DNA of 64,000 nucleotides from NCBI RefSeq assembly GCF_900111125.1, contig NZ_FOGE01000002.1, positions 62,001 through 126,000 of the forward strand, read 5' to 3'. Of the stretch, positions 8,088 through 16,900 are shown one piece after another. The translations under genes and the position numbers were made by a program. Source of the DNA: Sphingobium sp. YR768 (GTDB lineage: Bacteria > Pseudomonadota > Alphaproteobacteria > Sphingomonadales > Sphingomonadaceae). Below the pieces are notes generated by a model. The model did not search any database. It was not told the origin of the DNA and saw nothing but the letters and a program-made list of their open reading frames with translations. Position 1 is the first letter of the stretch; each line of letters begins with the position of its first letter.

Positions 8088-9434
8088 ATGAGCGAGTTTG
8101 ATTTCGACCTTTTCGTCATCGGCGCCGGATCGGGCGGCGTGCGCGCTTCTCGCGTGGCGGCCGCGCATGGCGCGAAGGTTGCGGTGGCGGAGGAATATCG
8201 GGTCGGCGGCACCTGCGTCATTCGTGGCTGCGTGCCCAAAAAGCTGCTCATCTATGGCGCGCATTTCGCCGAAGATCTGAAGGACGCCCGCCGCTTCGGC
8301 TGGGACGTGCCGGAATGCGGCTTCGAATGGACCACGCTGCGCGACAATGTGCTGGCCGATGTCGACCGGCTGGAAGGGCTGTATGGCAATACGCTGAGCA
8401 GCCATAAGGTTGAGGTGATCCGCGAGCGCGCGACCATCACCGGGCCGCATGGCATCAGGCTGGCGAGCGGGCGGGAAGTGACGGCCAGGGTCATATTGGT
8501 TGCGACCGGCGCCTGGCCGGTGGTGCCGGAAGTGGACGGCGCCGAACATGGCATCACCAGCAACGAGGTGTTCCATCTGGACGAATGCCCCAAGCGGATC
8601 GTGATCGTGGGTGGCGGTTATATCGCCAATGAATTTGCCGGCATCTTCCACCAGTTCGGCAGCCATGTGACGATGGTCAATCGCGGCAGCGACCTGCTGC
8701 GCGGCTATGACGCGCAGATCCGCGACCGGCTGCTTCAGATCAGCATGACCAAGGGGATCAATTTCCGCTTCAATGCGAAGATGGAGCGGATTGAGAAGAA
8801 GGAAGACGGCACGCTGTGCGTCCATTTCAAGGATGGCGATCCGGCCGCGGCAGACGTGGTGCTGTTCGCGACGGGGCGGCGGCCGCTGACCGACGGGCTT
8901 GGGCTGGAAACGGCCGGGGTGGACCTGACCGAAAAGGGCGCGATCAAGGTCGATGACTATAGCCAGACCACATGCGAGAGCATCTATGCGGTGGGCGACG
9001 TCACCGACCGGCTGCAACTGACGCCGGTAGCGATCCGGGAAGGCCATGCCTTTGCCGACACGGTGTTCGGCGATAACAAGCGCAAGGTCGATTATAGCTG
9101 CGTCCCCTCCGCCGTGTTCAGCCATCCGCCGCTCGCTGCCGTTGGCCTGACCGAGGCGGAGGCCAAGAACCACTATGGCACGGTGAAGGTCTACACGTCC
9201 GACTTCCGGCCGATGAAGAATGTGCTGGCGGGCCGCGAGGAACGGGCGCTCTACAAGATGATCGTGGACGCCACGACCAACAAGGTGGTCGGCCTGCACA
9301 TGATCGGGCCGGACGCCCCGGAAATATTGCAAGCCGCCGCGATCGCGGTGAAGGCGGGCCTGACCAAGCAGGATTTCGACGACACCGTCGCGCTGCACCC
9401 CAGCATGGCGGAAGAATTGGTTCTGCTGAAGTAA
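8088..9434 (+). CDS. gor: Glutathione-disulfide reductase
   Basis: FAD-dependent NADPH:glutathione-disulfide oxidoreductase keeping glutathione reduced in the cytoplasm; 448 aa. Seen: FAD motif GAGSGGVRASRVAA (residues 12-25), redox pair GGTCVIRGCVPKK (Cys43 and Cys48, four residues apart), NAD(P)H motif GGGYIANEFAG, the second FAD segment YAVGDVTDRLQLTPVA, and the C-terminal active-site block ALHPSMAEEL. CVIRGCVPKK is typical of glutathione reductase rather than dihydrolipoamide dehydrogenase. ATG 8088 has GGAGG six bases upstream; an in-frame ATG at 8061 lacks one. Confidence 0.95.
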   Translation: MSEFDFDLFVIGAGSGGVRASRVAAAHGAKVAVAEEYRVGGTCVIRGCVPKKLLIYGAHFAEDLKDARRFGWDVPECGFEWTTLRDNVLADVDRLEGLYGNTLSSHKVEVIRERATITGPHGIRLASGREVTARVILVATGAWPVVPEVDGAEHGITSNEVFHLDECPKRIVIVGGGYIANEFAGIFHQFGSHVTMVNRGSDLLRGYDAQIRDRLLQISMTKGINFRFNAKMERIEKKEDGTLCVHFKDGDPAAADVVLFATGRRPLTDGLGLETAGVDLTEKGAIKVDDYSQTTCESIYAVGDVTDRLQLTPVAIREGHAFADTVFGDNKRKVDYSCVPSAVFSHPPLAAVGLTEAEAKNHYGTVKVYTSDFRPMKNVLAGREERALYKMIVDATTNKVVGLHMIGPDAPEILQAAAIAVKAGLTKQDFDDTVALHPSMAEELVLLK

Positions 9435-9469
9435 GACCGGCGCGCAGTGGTTGAGCCTATGACTTTCTG

Positions 9470-9533
9470 TTCCCCGGCGCAGGCCGGGGTCCAGTTCAGA
9501 GCGTGGAACTGGACCCCGGCCTGCGCCGGGGAA
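9470..9533. repeat. Perfect 28-bp palindrome (8-nt loop) after gor
   Basis: Left arm 9470-9497 starts TTCCCCGGCGCAGGCC and ends CCAGTTC; right arm 9506-9533 is its exact reverse complement, with loop 9498-9505. No T-run follows. Far longer than a typical terminator stem; probably an intergenic repeat element, possibly also ending gor transcription. Confidence 0.85.
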
Positions 9534-9608
9534 CCTTTCATATTGGCTTCATGATGTACTGGCATGAACGGTAGCTCGACTTCGCTCAGGTCGACCGGAT
9601 CCGGGTTA

Positions 9609-10322
9609 TTATCCTTCGGCCACGAACGTCACCACCAGCGCATCGCGCCAGGCCGGTCGTGCCGGGTCCACCGCATGGATTTCCGTCACGCCGTGCAGGA
9701 TGCGGTGATCGTCGATCAGCATCGTGTCGCCGGCCTGTGTCAGCGTGAATTCGCCTAGCGCCGTGCCGTCCGGTGCGCCGATCCGGGTGACGCCTTCGCG
9801 CACATTGCGGCGCTCCACCAGCATCACCAGCACATGGTCCACCCCGTCACGGTGCATGCCTTCGGGCGTGGGGCGGCCATTTTCGCCGGGCTTCGCCTCT
9901 ATGCGGAACTGGTGCAGTTCGACATGCCAGTCGCCCTTGCTCGCCGGATCGAAATTTTCGGCGGCGAAGGCGAAGATGGATTGCAGGACGGGGCTGTCCA
10001 CCGTCTCCGGCGTCACCGGATCGAACCAGCGCTGCACGTCGCCGTTCAGCACATTATAGTCGCGGCTCTGATAATGGGGCTGATGCGGCTTGCGGCTATA
10101 ATGCCCGGCTTGCAGCGCAAAGGCGGCATGGCGGCGGCGGCGATATCGCCCGCCATCGGCCATGTAGAGATCGGGGCCAAGATCGTTCCAGCTTGCGGCA
10201 AAACGATCCCAGTCCTGCGAGGTGACGCCAAGCTGATCGAACAGCGCCGCGCCGGCTAGGCGGGCATAGCCGTCCTGTGCCAGCGCGTCTTCGATGGGGG
10301 AAAGGCTGTCCGTATCGCTCAT
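9609..10322 (-). CDS. 2OG-Fe(II) dioxygenase family protein (PF10014-like)
   Basis: 237 aa with the jelly-roll pattern of the 2OG-Fe dioxygenase family that includes bacterial free-amino-acid hydroxylases (isoleucine dioxygenase type). Seen: iron ligands in GMHRDGVDHVLVML (His-x-Asp) and the distal His in MLIDDHRILHGV, plus a C-terminal R (WRDALVVTF) that could hold 2-oxoglutarate. An N-terminal RRRRHAAF and QPHYQSRDYN block matches the family. ATG 10322 follows AAGGAAG. It is oriented like the SDR gene to its right with about 60 bases between, so a common transcript is possible. The substrate cannot be assigned from sequence alone. Confidence 0.8.
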   Translation of the reverse strand: MSDTDSLSPIEDALAQDGYARLAGAALFDQLGVTSQDWDRFAASWNDLGPDLYMADGGRYRRRRHAAFALQAGHYSRKPHQPHYQSRDYNVLNGDVQRWFDPVTPETVDSPVLQSIFAFAAENFDPASKGDWHVELHQFRIEAKPGENGRPTPEGMHRDGVDHVLVMLVERRNVREGVTRIGAPDGTALGEFTLTQAGDTMLIDDHRILHGVTEIHAVDPARPAWRDALVVTFVAEG

Positions 10323-10382
10323 CTTCGCTTCCTTAACGAAGGCAAAAGACGAGCGGCAGGGCCAGTTTCCGCAAGGCGGATT

Positions 10383-11162
10383 TTACGCGATCGTCGGCAC
10401 CATGCCGCCTTCCACCCGCAGCGCGGCGCCATTGGTCGCGGCGGCGAGCGGGCTGGCGAGATAGGCGACCATCGCGCCGACCTCATCCGCTTCGATCAGC
10501 CGCTTGATCAGCGACAACGGCCGCAGCTTGGTAAAGAACTCCGCTTCCCGCTCGGCTTCGGGCGCATCCTTATTCTCCACGACGGAGCGGATGAACTCGA
10601 CGATCCCTTCCGACCGGGTCGGGCCGGGCAGCACGCTGTTCACGGTGACGCCGGTGCCGCGCGTATGTTCGGCCAGGCCGCGCGAGATGGAAAGCTGGGC
10701 CGACTTGGTCATGCCATAATGGATCATCTCGGCGGGCGGCAGCAGGCCGCTTTCGCTGGCGATGAAGATCACCCGGCCCCAATTCTGTTCCAGCATCCTG
10801 GGGAAATAATGGCGGGACAGGCGCGCGCCGCTCACCACATTCACCTCGAACAGATGATGCCAGTCTTCGTCGCTGATGTCGGCGAAGTCCTTGGCCTCAT
10901 AGATGCCCAGATTGTTGACGAGAATGTCGGTGCTGGGCACGGCGGCGATCAGCGCGGCGGCGCCCTCCGCGGTGGCGGGGTCGGCGAGGACGGCGTTGAC
11001 CGGCAGGCCGATGTCTGCGGCGGCGGCGTCCAGCTTGGCCTGGCTGCGGCCGGTGATGGTGACGGCCACGCCTTCTTCGGCAAGGCGTTTGGCGATGGCG
11101 AGGCCGATGCCGGCGGTCGATCCGGTGACGATGGCGCTCTTGCTGGTCAGTTTCAGGTCCAT
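10383..11162 (-). CDS. SDR family NAD(P)-dependent oxidoreductase
   Basis: 259 aa short-chain dehydrogenase/reductase with a Rossmann fold. Seen: cofactor loop TGSTAGIGLAIA (about residues 13-24), NNLGIYE in the NNAG position, and active-site Tyr/Lys in HYGMTKSAQLSISRG preceded by the catalytic Ser in IASESG. The Arg in TGRSQAK after the second strand suggests NADPH preference (inference). It is followed leftward by the 2OG oxygenase and is divergent from a LysR regulator at 11270, the usual arrangement of a LysR target. Substrate unknown. Confidence 0.88.
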   Translation of the reverse strand: MDLKLTSKSAIVTGSTAGIGLAIAKRLAEEGVAVTITGRSQAKLDAAAADIGLPVNAVLADPATAEGAAALIAAVPSTDILVNNLGIYEAKDFADISDEDWHHLFEVNVVSGARLSRHYFPRMLEQNWGRVIFIASESGLLPPAEMIHYGMTKSAQLSISRGLAEHTRGTGVTVNSVLPGPTRSEGIVEFIRSVVENKDAPEAEREAEFFTKLRPLSLIKRLIEADEVGAMVAYLASPLAAATNGAALRVEGGMVPTIA

Positions 11163-11224
11163 GGGGCTACTCCCTCAAGCATGATTGGTACGACGAATGA
11201 GACAGTAGATAGATTTTTGCTGAT

Positions 11225-11259
11225 TGATGATTAGATGGAACATCATCACTTCAGAAGTG
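11225..11259. promoter_or_regulatory. Candidate LysR operator between SDR and LysR genes
   Basis: Two overlapping palindromes in the 107-base divergent intergenic region: TGATGAT/ATCATCA (11225-11231 with 11242-11248, 10-base spacer) and CACTTC-A-GAAGTG (11247-11259). Position and dyad symmetry suit a LysR-type site, but no specific consensus is matched. Confidence 0.4.
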
Positions 11260-11269
11260 AATCCAGCGC

Positions 11270-12166
11270 ATGAATAACCATTTCGCCGATGTCGAAAATT
11301 TCCTGATGGTCTCCATCGAGGGGAGTTTCGCGGCGGCGGCAAAATCCCTGAGGCTCACGCCCTCGGCCGTCAGTCGCTCGATCGCGCGGCTGGAGCATCG
11401 ATTGGGCGTGTCGCTGATCCGGCGGACGACGCGATCGCTGGCGCTGACGCGGGAGGGGCTGGCCTATCGCGACCGGATGGTGGCGATATTGAGCGATATG
11501 GCCGAGGTGGAAAACAGCCTGAGCGACAGCGGACAGGGGCCGCGCGGCCTGCTGCGGATCAACGCCTCGCCTTCCTTCGGGATCGAATGCCTGATCCCGA
11601 TCCTGCCGCGTTTCGCCGAACTTCATCCCGCGATCATCGTCGACCTGACCCTGACCGACGCGATCGTCGATCTGGTGGAGGAGCGGGCGGATATCGCCAT
11701 CCGCATCGGCCCGCTGCGCGACACGCGTCTGCGCGCAAAGAAGCTGGGGCATAGCCGCATGCTACTGGTGGCCAGCCCCGACTATCTGGCCCGGCGCGGG
11801 ATACCGGCGACGCCCGATGATCTGGCCATGCATGATTGCCTGCGCTTCAGCTTCCGCCGCTCGGTGGATAGCTGGCCGTTCCTGATCGACGGCAAGCCGG
11901 TCCAGCGACCGGTGCAGGGGCATTTCTTCGGCAATTCGGGCGAAGTGGTGCGGCGCATGGCGATCGCGGGCGGCGGCATAGCCCGGCACGGCCGCTTCCA
12001 TGTGGCCAGCGACCTGCGCGAAGGGCGACTGGTCGAGATATTGGCGGATTATAATGCCGGCGACGGCGAGGATATCCACGCCCTCTATGCGGCGGAAGAC
12101 CGGGCCGCCGCGCGGGTGCGGGCGTTTCTGGATTTTCTGGATGAGGCGATGGTCATAGAGGGGTGA
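11270..12166 (+). CDS. LysR family transcriptional regulator
   Basis: 298 aa. N-terminal winged helix-turn-helix (about residues 5-62: ENFLMVSIEGSFAAAAKSL, then TPSAVSRSIARLEHRLGVSL and RRTTRSLALTREG), then a periplasmic-binding-protein-like effector domain (LLRINASPSFG ... LIPILPRFAELHPAI ... DIAIRIGPL). ATG 11270 lies in the spacer shared with the divergent SDR gene, so by LysR convention it probably controls the SDR and the oxygenase. The effector cannot be predicted. Confidence 0.92.
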   Translation: MNNHFADVENFLMVSIEGSFAAAAKSLRLTPSAVSRSIARLEHRLGVSLIRRTTRSLALTREGLAYRDRMVAILSDMAEVENSLSDSGQGPRGLLRINASPSFGIECLIPILPRFAELHPAIIVDLTLTDAIVDLVEERADIAIRIGPLRDTRLRAKKLGHSRMLLVASPDYLARRGIPATPDDLAMHDCLRFSFRRSVDSWPFLIDGKPVQRPVQGHFFGNSGEVVRRMAIAGGGIARHGRFHVASDLREGRLVEILADYNAGDGEDIHALYAAEDRAAARVRAFLDFLDEAMVIEG

Positions 12167-12270
12167 GCGCTGCGGCCATAGGCTGAGATTATGTCGGTAT
12201 GCGATATTCATATTTTACCCGATGTCGCTGGGCTTGCATGACGCGGGATGAAATATGGGGGAGAGGATAT

Positions 12271-13311
12271 ATGCATACAGAGCTTTGCCGTCGCCACGTC
12301 CTGATGTCCGCCGCCGGGTTGATGGCGAGCCTTTCGATGGCGGCACATGGCGCCGCAGGGGCGCGGCATCCGCAGGCGCGCGTCATCGTGGACAATGATT
12401 TTTCGGGCGATCCGGACGGGTTGTTCCAGCTGGCCCATCATCTGCTGTGCGGGTCCGTCGATATCCCGCTGATCATCGGATCGCATCTGCCGGTGAAATT
12501 CGGCGGCACCGCATCCGCCACGGCCGGCGCCGCGAAGGCGCGGGAATTGCTGAAGGTGATGCGACTGGATGGCCACCACACGCCGATGGCTGGGGCTGAG
12601 TTGCCCATCGCGTCGCGCGATCGCTGGACGCCCGGCCCGGCGACGGCAGCGATCGTGCGCGAGGCGATGCGTGAGGACCGGAAAGAACCGCTTTTCTACG
12701 CAGCCGGCGCGGGGCTGACCGAACTGGCGCTGGCATGGCTGGCCGAACCGAAGATCGGGCCGCGCATCAAATTGGTCTGGATCGGCGGGAATGAACATCC
12801 GGGGATCGCCTATCCGCCACCCGGACCGGCGGAGGTGGAATTCAACCTGTCCATCGATCCGATCGCGGCGCAGATCATCTTCAACGAATCCGACATCGAA
12901 ATCTGGCAAGTGCCGCGCGACGCCTATCGCCAGATGCTGTTCTCGATGGCCGAGATTGAGGATATTGCCGTCACCGGACCTTTGGGCCGCTATCTGAAGG
13001 CAGAGCTGGACGGGATGGCGGCAATACTGGCGACCATTCCCGGCTTTCCGCCGATGCCCGATGCCGACGTCTATGTGCTGGGCGACAGTCCGCTGGTGAC
13101 GCTGACGGCGTTGATGACCCCGATCCAGTCCGATCCGGCCTCCAGCCGCTATCTGCGCAAGCCCACGCCCTGGCTGAATATCGACGGCAGCTATCGCGAC
13201 CGGCCGGGCGCGCGACCCATGCGGGTCTATGGCGCGATCGACAGCGACCTGACCTTCCGCGACATGGTCAGTCGCTTTGCCAGGCAGGCGCGGTCTCAGG
13301 GGGAGGGCTGA
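12271..13311 (+). CDS. Exported nucleoside hydrolase-like protein (Tat signal)
   Basis: 346 aa. The N-terminus CRRHVLMSAAGLMASLSMAAHGAAG looks like a twin-arginine signal peptide with an Ala cleavage region, so export to the periplasm is likely. The mature part resembles the inosine/uridine-preferring nucleoside hydrolase fold: VIVDNDFSGDPDG occupies the position of the calcium-binding Asp cluster, and IKLVWIGGN, EVEFNLSIDPIAAQIIF and a late Asp (GAIDSDLTF) follow in family order. The cluster is not the canonical DTDxGxDD, so the substrate could differ. ATG 12271 has GGAGAGG upstream; an in-frame ATG at 12199 would bury the signal. Confidence 0.75.
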   Translation: MHTELCRRHVLMSAAGLMASLSMAAHGAAGARHPQARVIVDNDFSGDPDGLFQLAHHLLCGSVDIPLIIGSHLPVKFGGTASATAGAAKARELLKVMRLDGHHTPMAGAELPIASRDRWTPGPATAAIVREAMREDRKEPLFYAAGAGLTELALAWLAEPKIGPRIKLVWIGGNEHPGIAYPPPGPAEVEFNLSIDPIAAQIIFNESDIEIWQVPRDAYRQMLFSMAEIEDIAVTGPLGRYLKAELDGMAAILATIPGFPPMPDADVYVLGDSPLVTLTALMTPIQSDPASSRYLRKPTPWLNIDGSYRDRPGARPMRVYGAIDSDLTFRDMVSRFARQARSQGEG

Positions 13312-13317
13312 GCGGCC

Positions 13318-14733
13318 TCAGCCGATCCAATAGGGCACGATCTGGCGATTGTCGGGATCGACATGGATCGGCCGGTCGGCGGGCGGGAAAGCGCGCTGAT
13401 CGCAACTTTGGCGCGGACACAGGCGACAGGTGATGCCGATCGGCGTGGCCGCGCCTTCCTCCGCCAGATGCAGGCCATCGGCATAGACGAAATTGGCGGC
13501 ATGGGCGGTTTCGCACCCCAGCACCACCGCATAGCGTCGCGGGGTCCGCTTGTAGCTGCCCGATGGCTTCACCAGCCCCTTCGCCATGGAGACATAGCGC
13601 ACCCCGTCCGGCGTCTCGCCAAGCTGCACATTGATCCGGTCCGGCACGGCCACAGCCTCATGCACGTTCCATAGCGGGCAGGCGCCGCCGAAGCGGGCGA
13701 ATTGCAGGCGGGTGGCGCTATGCCGCTTGGTGATGTTGCCGGCCATGTCGACCCGGCAGAAGAAGAAGGGGATGCCGCGCAGCCCCGGCCGCTGGAGCGT
13801 CGAGAGCCGGTGGCAGGCCTGTTCGAAACTGACGCCAAAGGTGCGGGCGAGCCGGTCGATATCATGGCGCATCGCCCGCGCCGCCTCGCGGAAGGCGGCA
13901 TAGGGCAGCAGCAGTGCGCCGGCGGCATAATTCCCAAGGCCGATCGCCAGCAACCGGTCGGCGCCGGGGACGGGCAGGGCGGCCTTCTTCACCACGTCGG
14001 CAATCACCGCCTGTCCCTCCAGCATCATGAGTTGATGCGCGAGCATGAATTTGCGGCTCTCGGTCGGCAGCGCCGCATTGATGAACAGCTTGCGCTCCGC
14101 CGCCCGATAGGCGCGCAGCGCGCTGTCCGGCGTTTCGGCGATCAGCGTCTCGATGCCGTGTCGGCGCGCCAGTGCCTCCACCAGCATGCCTTCGTCCAGC
14201 ACCTGTCCCTGCGTGAAGCTTTCCGCCATCTCTTCGGCCAGGCAGTCGAGTGGGTGGACATAATTGCCGGCCTCATGAAACCAGTCGCGCGCCGCCTCCC
14301 ACGGCAAACGCGCCTGCACTTCATGATCGTTGGCGATCGCCTCCTCGATCATGTTGATCCGCTCATTGGCGCGCATATGGGCGTTGTAGAGGTCCACATA
14401 GCGCGCCGCGAATTCGGGAAATTGCAGATGCAGTTTCTCGATCCGCTCCGGTTCCATCTGGGTGCCGGGCAGTTCGGGATGGGCCAGCGCATAGGTGAAG
14501 GCGCCCAGCAACTGCTCCTCCTCCCGGCTGTCGAAACTGGCCCAGTCGGTCGGGAAGGCGCTGGCGAGCGCGGCCTTGACCTTGGCGGTCAGGGGGCGAT
14601 CGTCATTTTCCATCTGGGAAAGATAGGATACGGATATGCCCAGTGCCTGCGCCATCGTCGCCTGGTCCATCCGATGGTCCAGTCGAAGCTGACGCAGGCG
14701 AGGACCTGCGAAGATGCGGTTGCCGCGTGCCAT
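13318..14733 (-). CDS. pccR: Short-chain acyl-CoA regulator, PccR-like (XRE + IrrE/ImmA-like)
   Basis: 471 aa. N-terminal XRE helix-turn-helix (about residues 10-60: LRQLRLDHRMDQATMAQAL, GISVSYLSQMENDDRPL), a central helical ImmA/IrrE-like segment, and a cysteine-containing C-terminal domain (GACPLWN ... CRLCPRQSCDQR), the layout of the ScfR family (RamB, PrpR, MccR, PccR). Family knowledge: alphaproteobacterial PccR senses propionyl-CoA-related thioesters and controls propionyl-CoA carboxylase. Here the gene is divergent from pccB, and the 185-base spacer has TTTGCAAA-like repeats, the type of site reported for PccR. Assignment rests on domains plus context and is strong. Confidence 0.88.
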   Translation of the reverse strand: MARGNRIFAGPRLRQLRLDHRMDQATMAQALGISVSYLSQMENDDRPLTAKVKAALASAFPTDWASFDSREEEQLLGAFTYALAHPELPGTQMEPERIEKLHLQFPEFAARYVDLYNAHMRANERINMIEEAIANDHEVQARLPWEAARDWFHEAGNYVHPLDCLAEEMAESFTQGQVLDEGMLVEALARRHGIETLIAETPDSALRAYRAAERKLFINAALPTESRKFMLAHQLMMLEGQAVIADVVKKAALPVPGADRLLAIGLGNYAAGALLLPYAAFREAARAMRHDIDRLARTFGVSFEQACHRLSTLQRPGLRGIPFFFCRVDMAGNITKRHSATRLQFARFGGACPLWNVHEAVAVPDRINVQLGETPDGVRYVSMAKGLVKPSGSYKRTPRRYAVVLGCETAHAANFVYADGLHLAEEGAATPIGITCRLCPRQSCDQRAFPPADRPIHVDPDNRQIVPYWIG

Positions 14734-14808
14734 ATCTGTCTACCCAGTCTTTCCCTATGCCTTCATCACTTCGCTAAACCTGTGATGATACGGCAAAGGC
14801 GGACCTTA

Positions 14809-14860
14809 ATTGCGAAGTCGCGATTTGCAAATTAGCAAATTTACATTTGCGAACTTTGCC
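14809..14860. promoter_or_regulatory. Candidate PccR operator array
   Basis: Cluster of TTTGCAAA-like half-sites: ATTGCGAA (14809), TTTGCAAA (14824), TTAGCAAA (14832), TTTGCGAA (14846) and TTTGCC (14855), in the pccR-pccB divergent spacer. PccR of Rhodobacter is known to recognise paired TTTGCAAA sequences. Spacing here is irregular, so which pair is bound is unclear. Confidence 0.65.
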
Positions 14861-14918
14861 TGAGGCTGGGTAGGGGGAAGGGCATAAACCGTTCGCCTGA
14901 ACCGGAGAGAAGCCTACC

Positions 14919-16451
14919 ATGTCGAAGCTCGCCATCATCGAACAGCTGGAAGCCAAGCGGGAGGCCGCGCGCATGGGCGGCGGTCAGCGCCGCATCGACG
15001 CCCAGCATGCCAAGGGCAAGCTGACCGCGCGCGAACGGCTGGACGTGCTGCTGGACGAGGACAGCTTTGAAGAGCTGGACATGTATGTCGAGCATAATTG
15101 CATCGATTTCGGCATGGATGAGCAGCATATTCCGGGCGACGGCGTCGTCACCGGATCGGGCACCATCAACGGTCGCCTCGTCTATGTCTTCAGCCAGGAT
15201 TTCACCGTCTATGGCGGCGCGGTGTCGGAACGGCACGCGATGAAGATCTGCAAGATCATGGACATGGCGCTGAAGGTCGGCGCGCCGGTGATCGGGCTGA
15301 ACGACAGCGGCGGCGCGCGCATTCAGGAAGGCGTCGCGTCGCTGGGCGGCTATGCGGAGATTTTCCAGCGCAATGTGCTGGCCAGCGGCGTGGTGCCGCA
15401 GATCAGCGTCATCATGGGGCCCTGTGCGGGCGGCGCGGTCTATTCCCCCGCCATGACCGACTTCATCTTCATGGTGAAGGACAGCAGCTTCATGTTCGTG
15501 ACCGGGCCGGATGTGGTCAAGACGGTGACGAACGAGGTCGTCACGCAGGAAGAACTGGGCGGCGCGGTGACGCACACGACCAAGTCGGGCGTGGCCGACG
15601 TGGCGTTCGACAATGACATCGAGGCTCTGCTTGCAGTGCGCGATTTCGTGGACTTCCTGCCGGCGTCGAACAAGGAGCCGGTGCCGGAACGGCCGAGCGC
15701 GGACCCGTGGGACCGGATCGAGGAGAGCCTCGACACGGTCATCCCGGCCAACGCCAACCAGCCCTATGACATGCACGAAGTCATCCGCAAGGTGGTGGAC
15801 GAAGGCGACTTCTTTGAAGTGCAGCCCGCCCATGCCGGGAGTATCCTGTGCGGCTTCGGCCGGATCGAGGGCAAGACGGTAGGCATCATCGCCAACCAGC
15901 CGATGGTGCTGGCCGGCGTGCTGGATATCAACTCGTCCAAAAAGGCGGGGCGGTTCGTGCGCTTCTGCGATGCGTTCGAAATCCCGATCGTCACCTTCGT
16001 CGATGTGCCGGGCTTCCTGCCGGGCACCGCGCAGGAGCATAGCGGCATCATCAAGCATGGCGCGAAACTGCTGTTCGCCTATGCCGAGGCGACCGTGCCG
16101 AAGATCACCATCATCACGCGGAAAGCCTATGGCGGCGCCTATGACGTGATGAGTTCCAAGCATCTGCGCGGTGACTTGAACTATGCATGGCCGACTGCGG
16201 AAATCGCTGTGATGGGCGCCAAGGGTGCGGTGGAGATCATCTTCCGCGGCAAGACGCCCGAAGAGATCGCACAGAAGACAAAAGAATATGAAGACCGCTT
16301 CGCCAACCCGTTCGTGGCGGCAAGCAAGGGCTTCATCGACGAGGTGATCCAGCCGCATTCGACGCGGCGGCGGATCGCGCTGGGCTTGCGCAAGCTGCGC
16401 AACAAGGCGCTGGAGAACCCCTGGAAGAAGCATGACAATATTCCGCTGTGA
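14919..16451 (+). CDS. pccB: Propionyl-CoA carboxylase beta subunit (carboxyltransferase)
   Basis: Transfers the carboxyl group from carboxybiotin on PccA to propionyl-CoA, giving (S)-methylmalonyl-CoA. 510 aa, normal length. Seen: two crotonase-like carboxyltransferase halves with oxyanion-hole glycines ([50 protein letters not shown]) and the acyl-CoA/biotin pocket segment [14 protein letters not shown]. Near-identical to PccB-type rather than AccD sequences. GGAGAGAAG precedes ATG 14919. First gene rightward from the PccR-type operators; mce, mcm, bioB and pccA follow. Confidence 0.96.
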   Translation: MSKLAIIEQLEAKREAARMGGGQRRIDAQHAKGKLTARERLDVLLDEDSFEELDMYVEHNCIDFGMDEQHIPGDGVVTGSGTINGRLVYVFSQDFTVYGGAVSERHAMKICKIMDMALKVGAPVIGLNDSGGARIQEGVASLGGYAEIFQRNVLASGVVPQISVIMGPCAGGAVYSPAMTDFIFMVKDSSFMFVTGPDVVKTVTNEVVTQEELGGAVTHTTKSGVADVAFDNDIEALLAVRDFVDFLPASNKEPVPERPSADPWDRIEESLDTVIPANANQPYDMHEVIRKVVDEGDFFEVQPAHAGSILCGFGRIEGKTVGIIANQPMVLAGVLDINSSKKAGRFVRFCDAFEIPIVTFVDVPGFLPGTAQEHSGIIKHGAKLLFAYAEATVPKITIITRKAYGGAYDVMSSKHLRGDLNYAWPTAEIAVMGAKGAVEIIFRGKTPEEIAQKTKEYEDRFANPFVAASKGFIDEVIQPHSTRRRIALGLRKLRNKALENPWKKHDNIPL

Positions 16452-16473
16452 GGTCTTGAAATGAACTCTCATT

Positions 16474-16552
16474 CGTCATTGCGAGCGCAGCGAAGCAATC
16501 CACTTGCGCGCCGTCTGGATTGCCGCGTCGCCTGCGGCTCCTCGCAATGACG
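16474..16552. repeat. Inverted REP-like pair (CGTCATTGCGAG / CTCGCAATGACG) upstream of GIY-YIG-2
   Basis: Left arm 16474-16502 (CGTCATTGCGAGCG then GCGAAGCAATCCA) and inverted right arm 16516-16552 (TGGATTGCC ... CTCGCAATGACG). The last bases of the right arm, with GAG, give the GGAG ribosome binding site of the GIY-YIG gene. A third arm lies at 16872-16900. Confidence 0.85.
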
Positions 16553-16562
16553 GAGATATGGA

Positions 16563-16862
16563 ATGAAGGTGATGCAGCCGGCGGTCTACATCATGGCGAG
16601 CAGACGGAACGGGACGCTCTATACCGGCGTCACCTCGAACCTGCCTGAACGGGTGTGGCAGCATCGCGAAGGTGTTACCGACGGGTTCACGCAGCGTTAC
16701 GGCTGCAAGATGCTGGTCTGGTACGAAATGGCGGAATCGATGGAGGTGGCCATCATGCGCGAGAAGCAGATCAAGGCAGGCTCACGGGCGAAGAAGATAG
16801 CATTGATCGTCGGGTTCAATCCCGATTGGCAGGATTTTTATCAGAGCATCGCTCAAGGGTGA
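16563..16862 (+). CDS. Small GIY-YIG nuclease family protein (copy 2)
   Basis: 99 aa single-domain GIY-YIG endonuclease homologous to the gene at 4258-4545. Seen: VYIM (8-11) and LYTG (19-22) as the GIY and YIG strands, Arg30 in NLPERVWQH, Glu67 in IMREKQIK, and the basic SRAKKIALI tail; catalytic residues look intact. ATG 16563 has GGAG seven bases upstream, formed by the flanking repeat. It sits between pccB and mce in the same direction, bounded by a repeat family different from that of copy 1 but arranged identically. Function unknown; no metabolic link to propionate is likely. Confidence 0.85.
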   Translation: MKVMQPAVYIMASRRNGTLYTGVTSNLPERVWQHREGVTDGFTQRYGCKMLVWYEMAESMEVAIMREKQIKAGSRAKKIALIVGFNPDWQDFYQSIAQG

Positions 16863-16871
16863 AACGTCGCT

Positions 16872-16900
16872 TGGATTGCTTCGCTTCGCTCGCAATGACG
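16872..16900 (+). repeat. Single REP-like arm downstream of GIY-YIG-2
   Basis: TGGATTGCTTCGC ... CTCGCAATGACG, same orientation as the proximal arm 16516-16552, so the nuclease gene lies between direct arms. The outer edge runs into AAGGA, the ribosome binding site of mce. Confidence 0.85.

Noticed and set aside
6351-9398. A 1015-codon open frame on the minus strand across pgi and gor
   Set aside because: Antisense shadow of two high-GC genes with unmistakable families; its translation is low-complexity His/Arg/Gln/Gly-rich, the usual pattern of an antisense frame.
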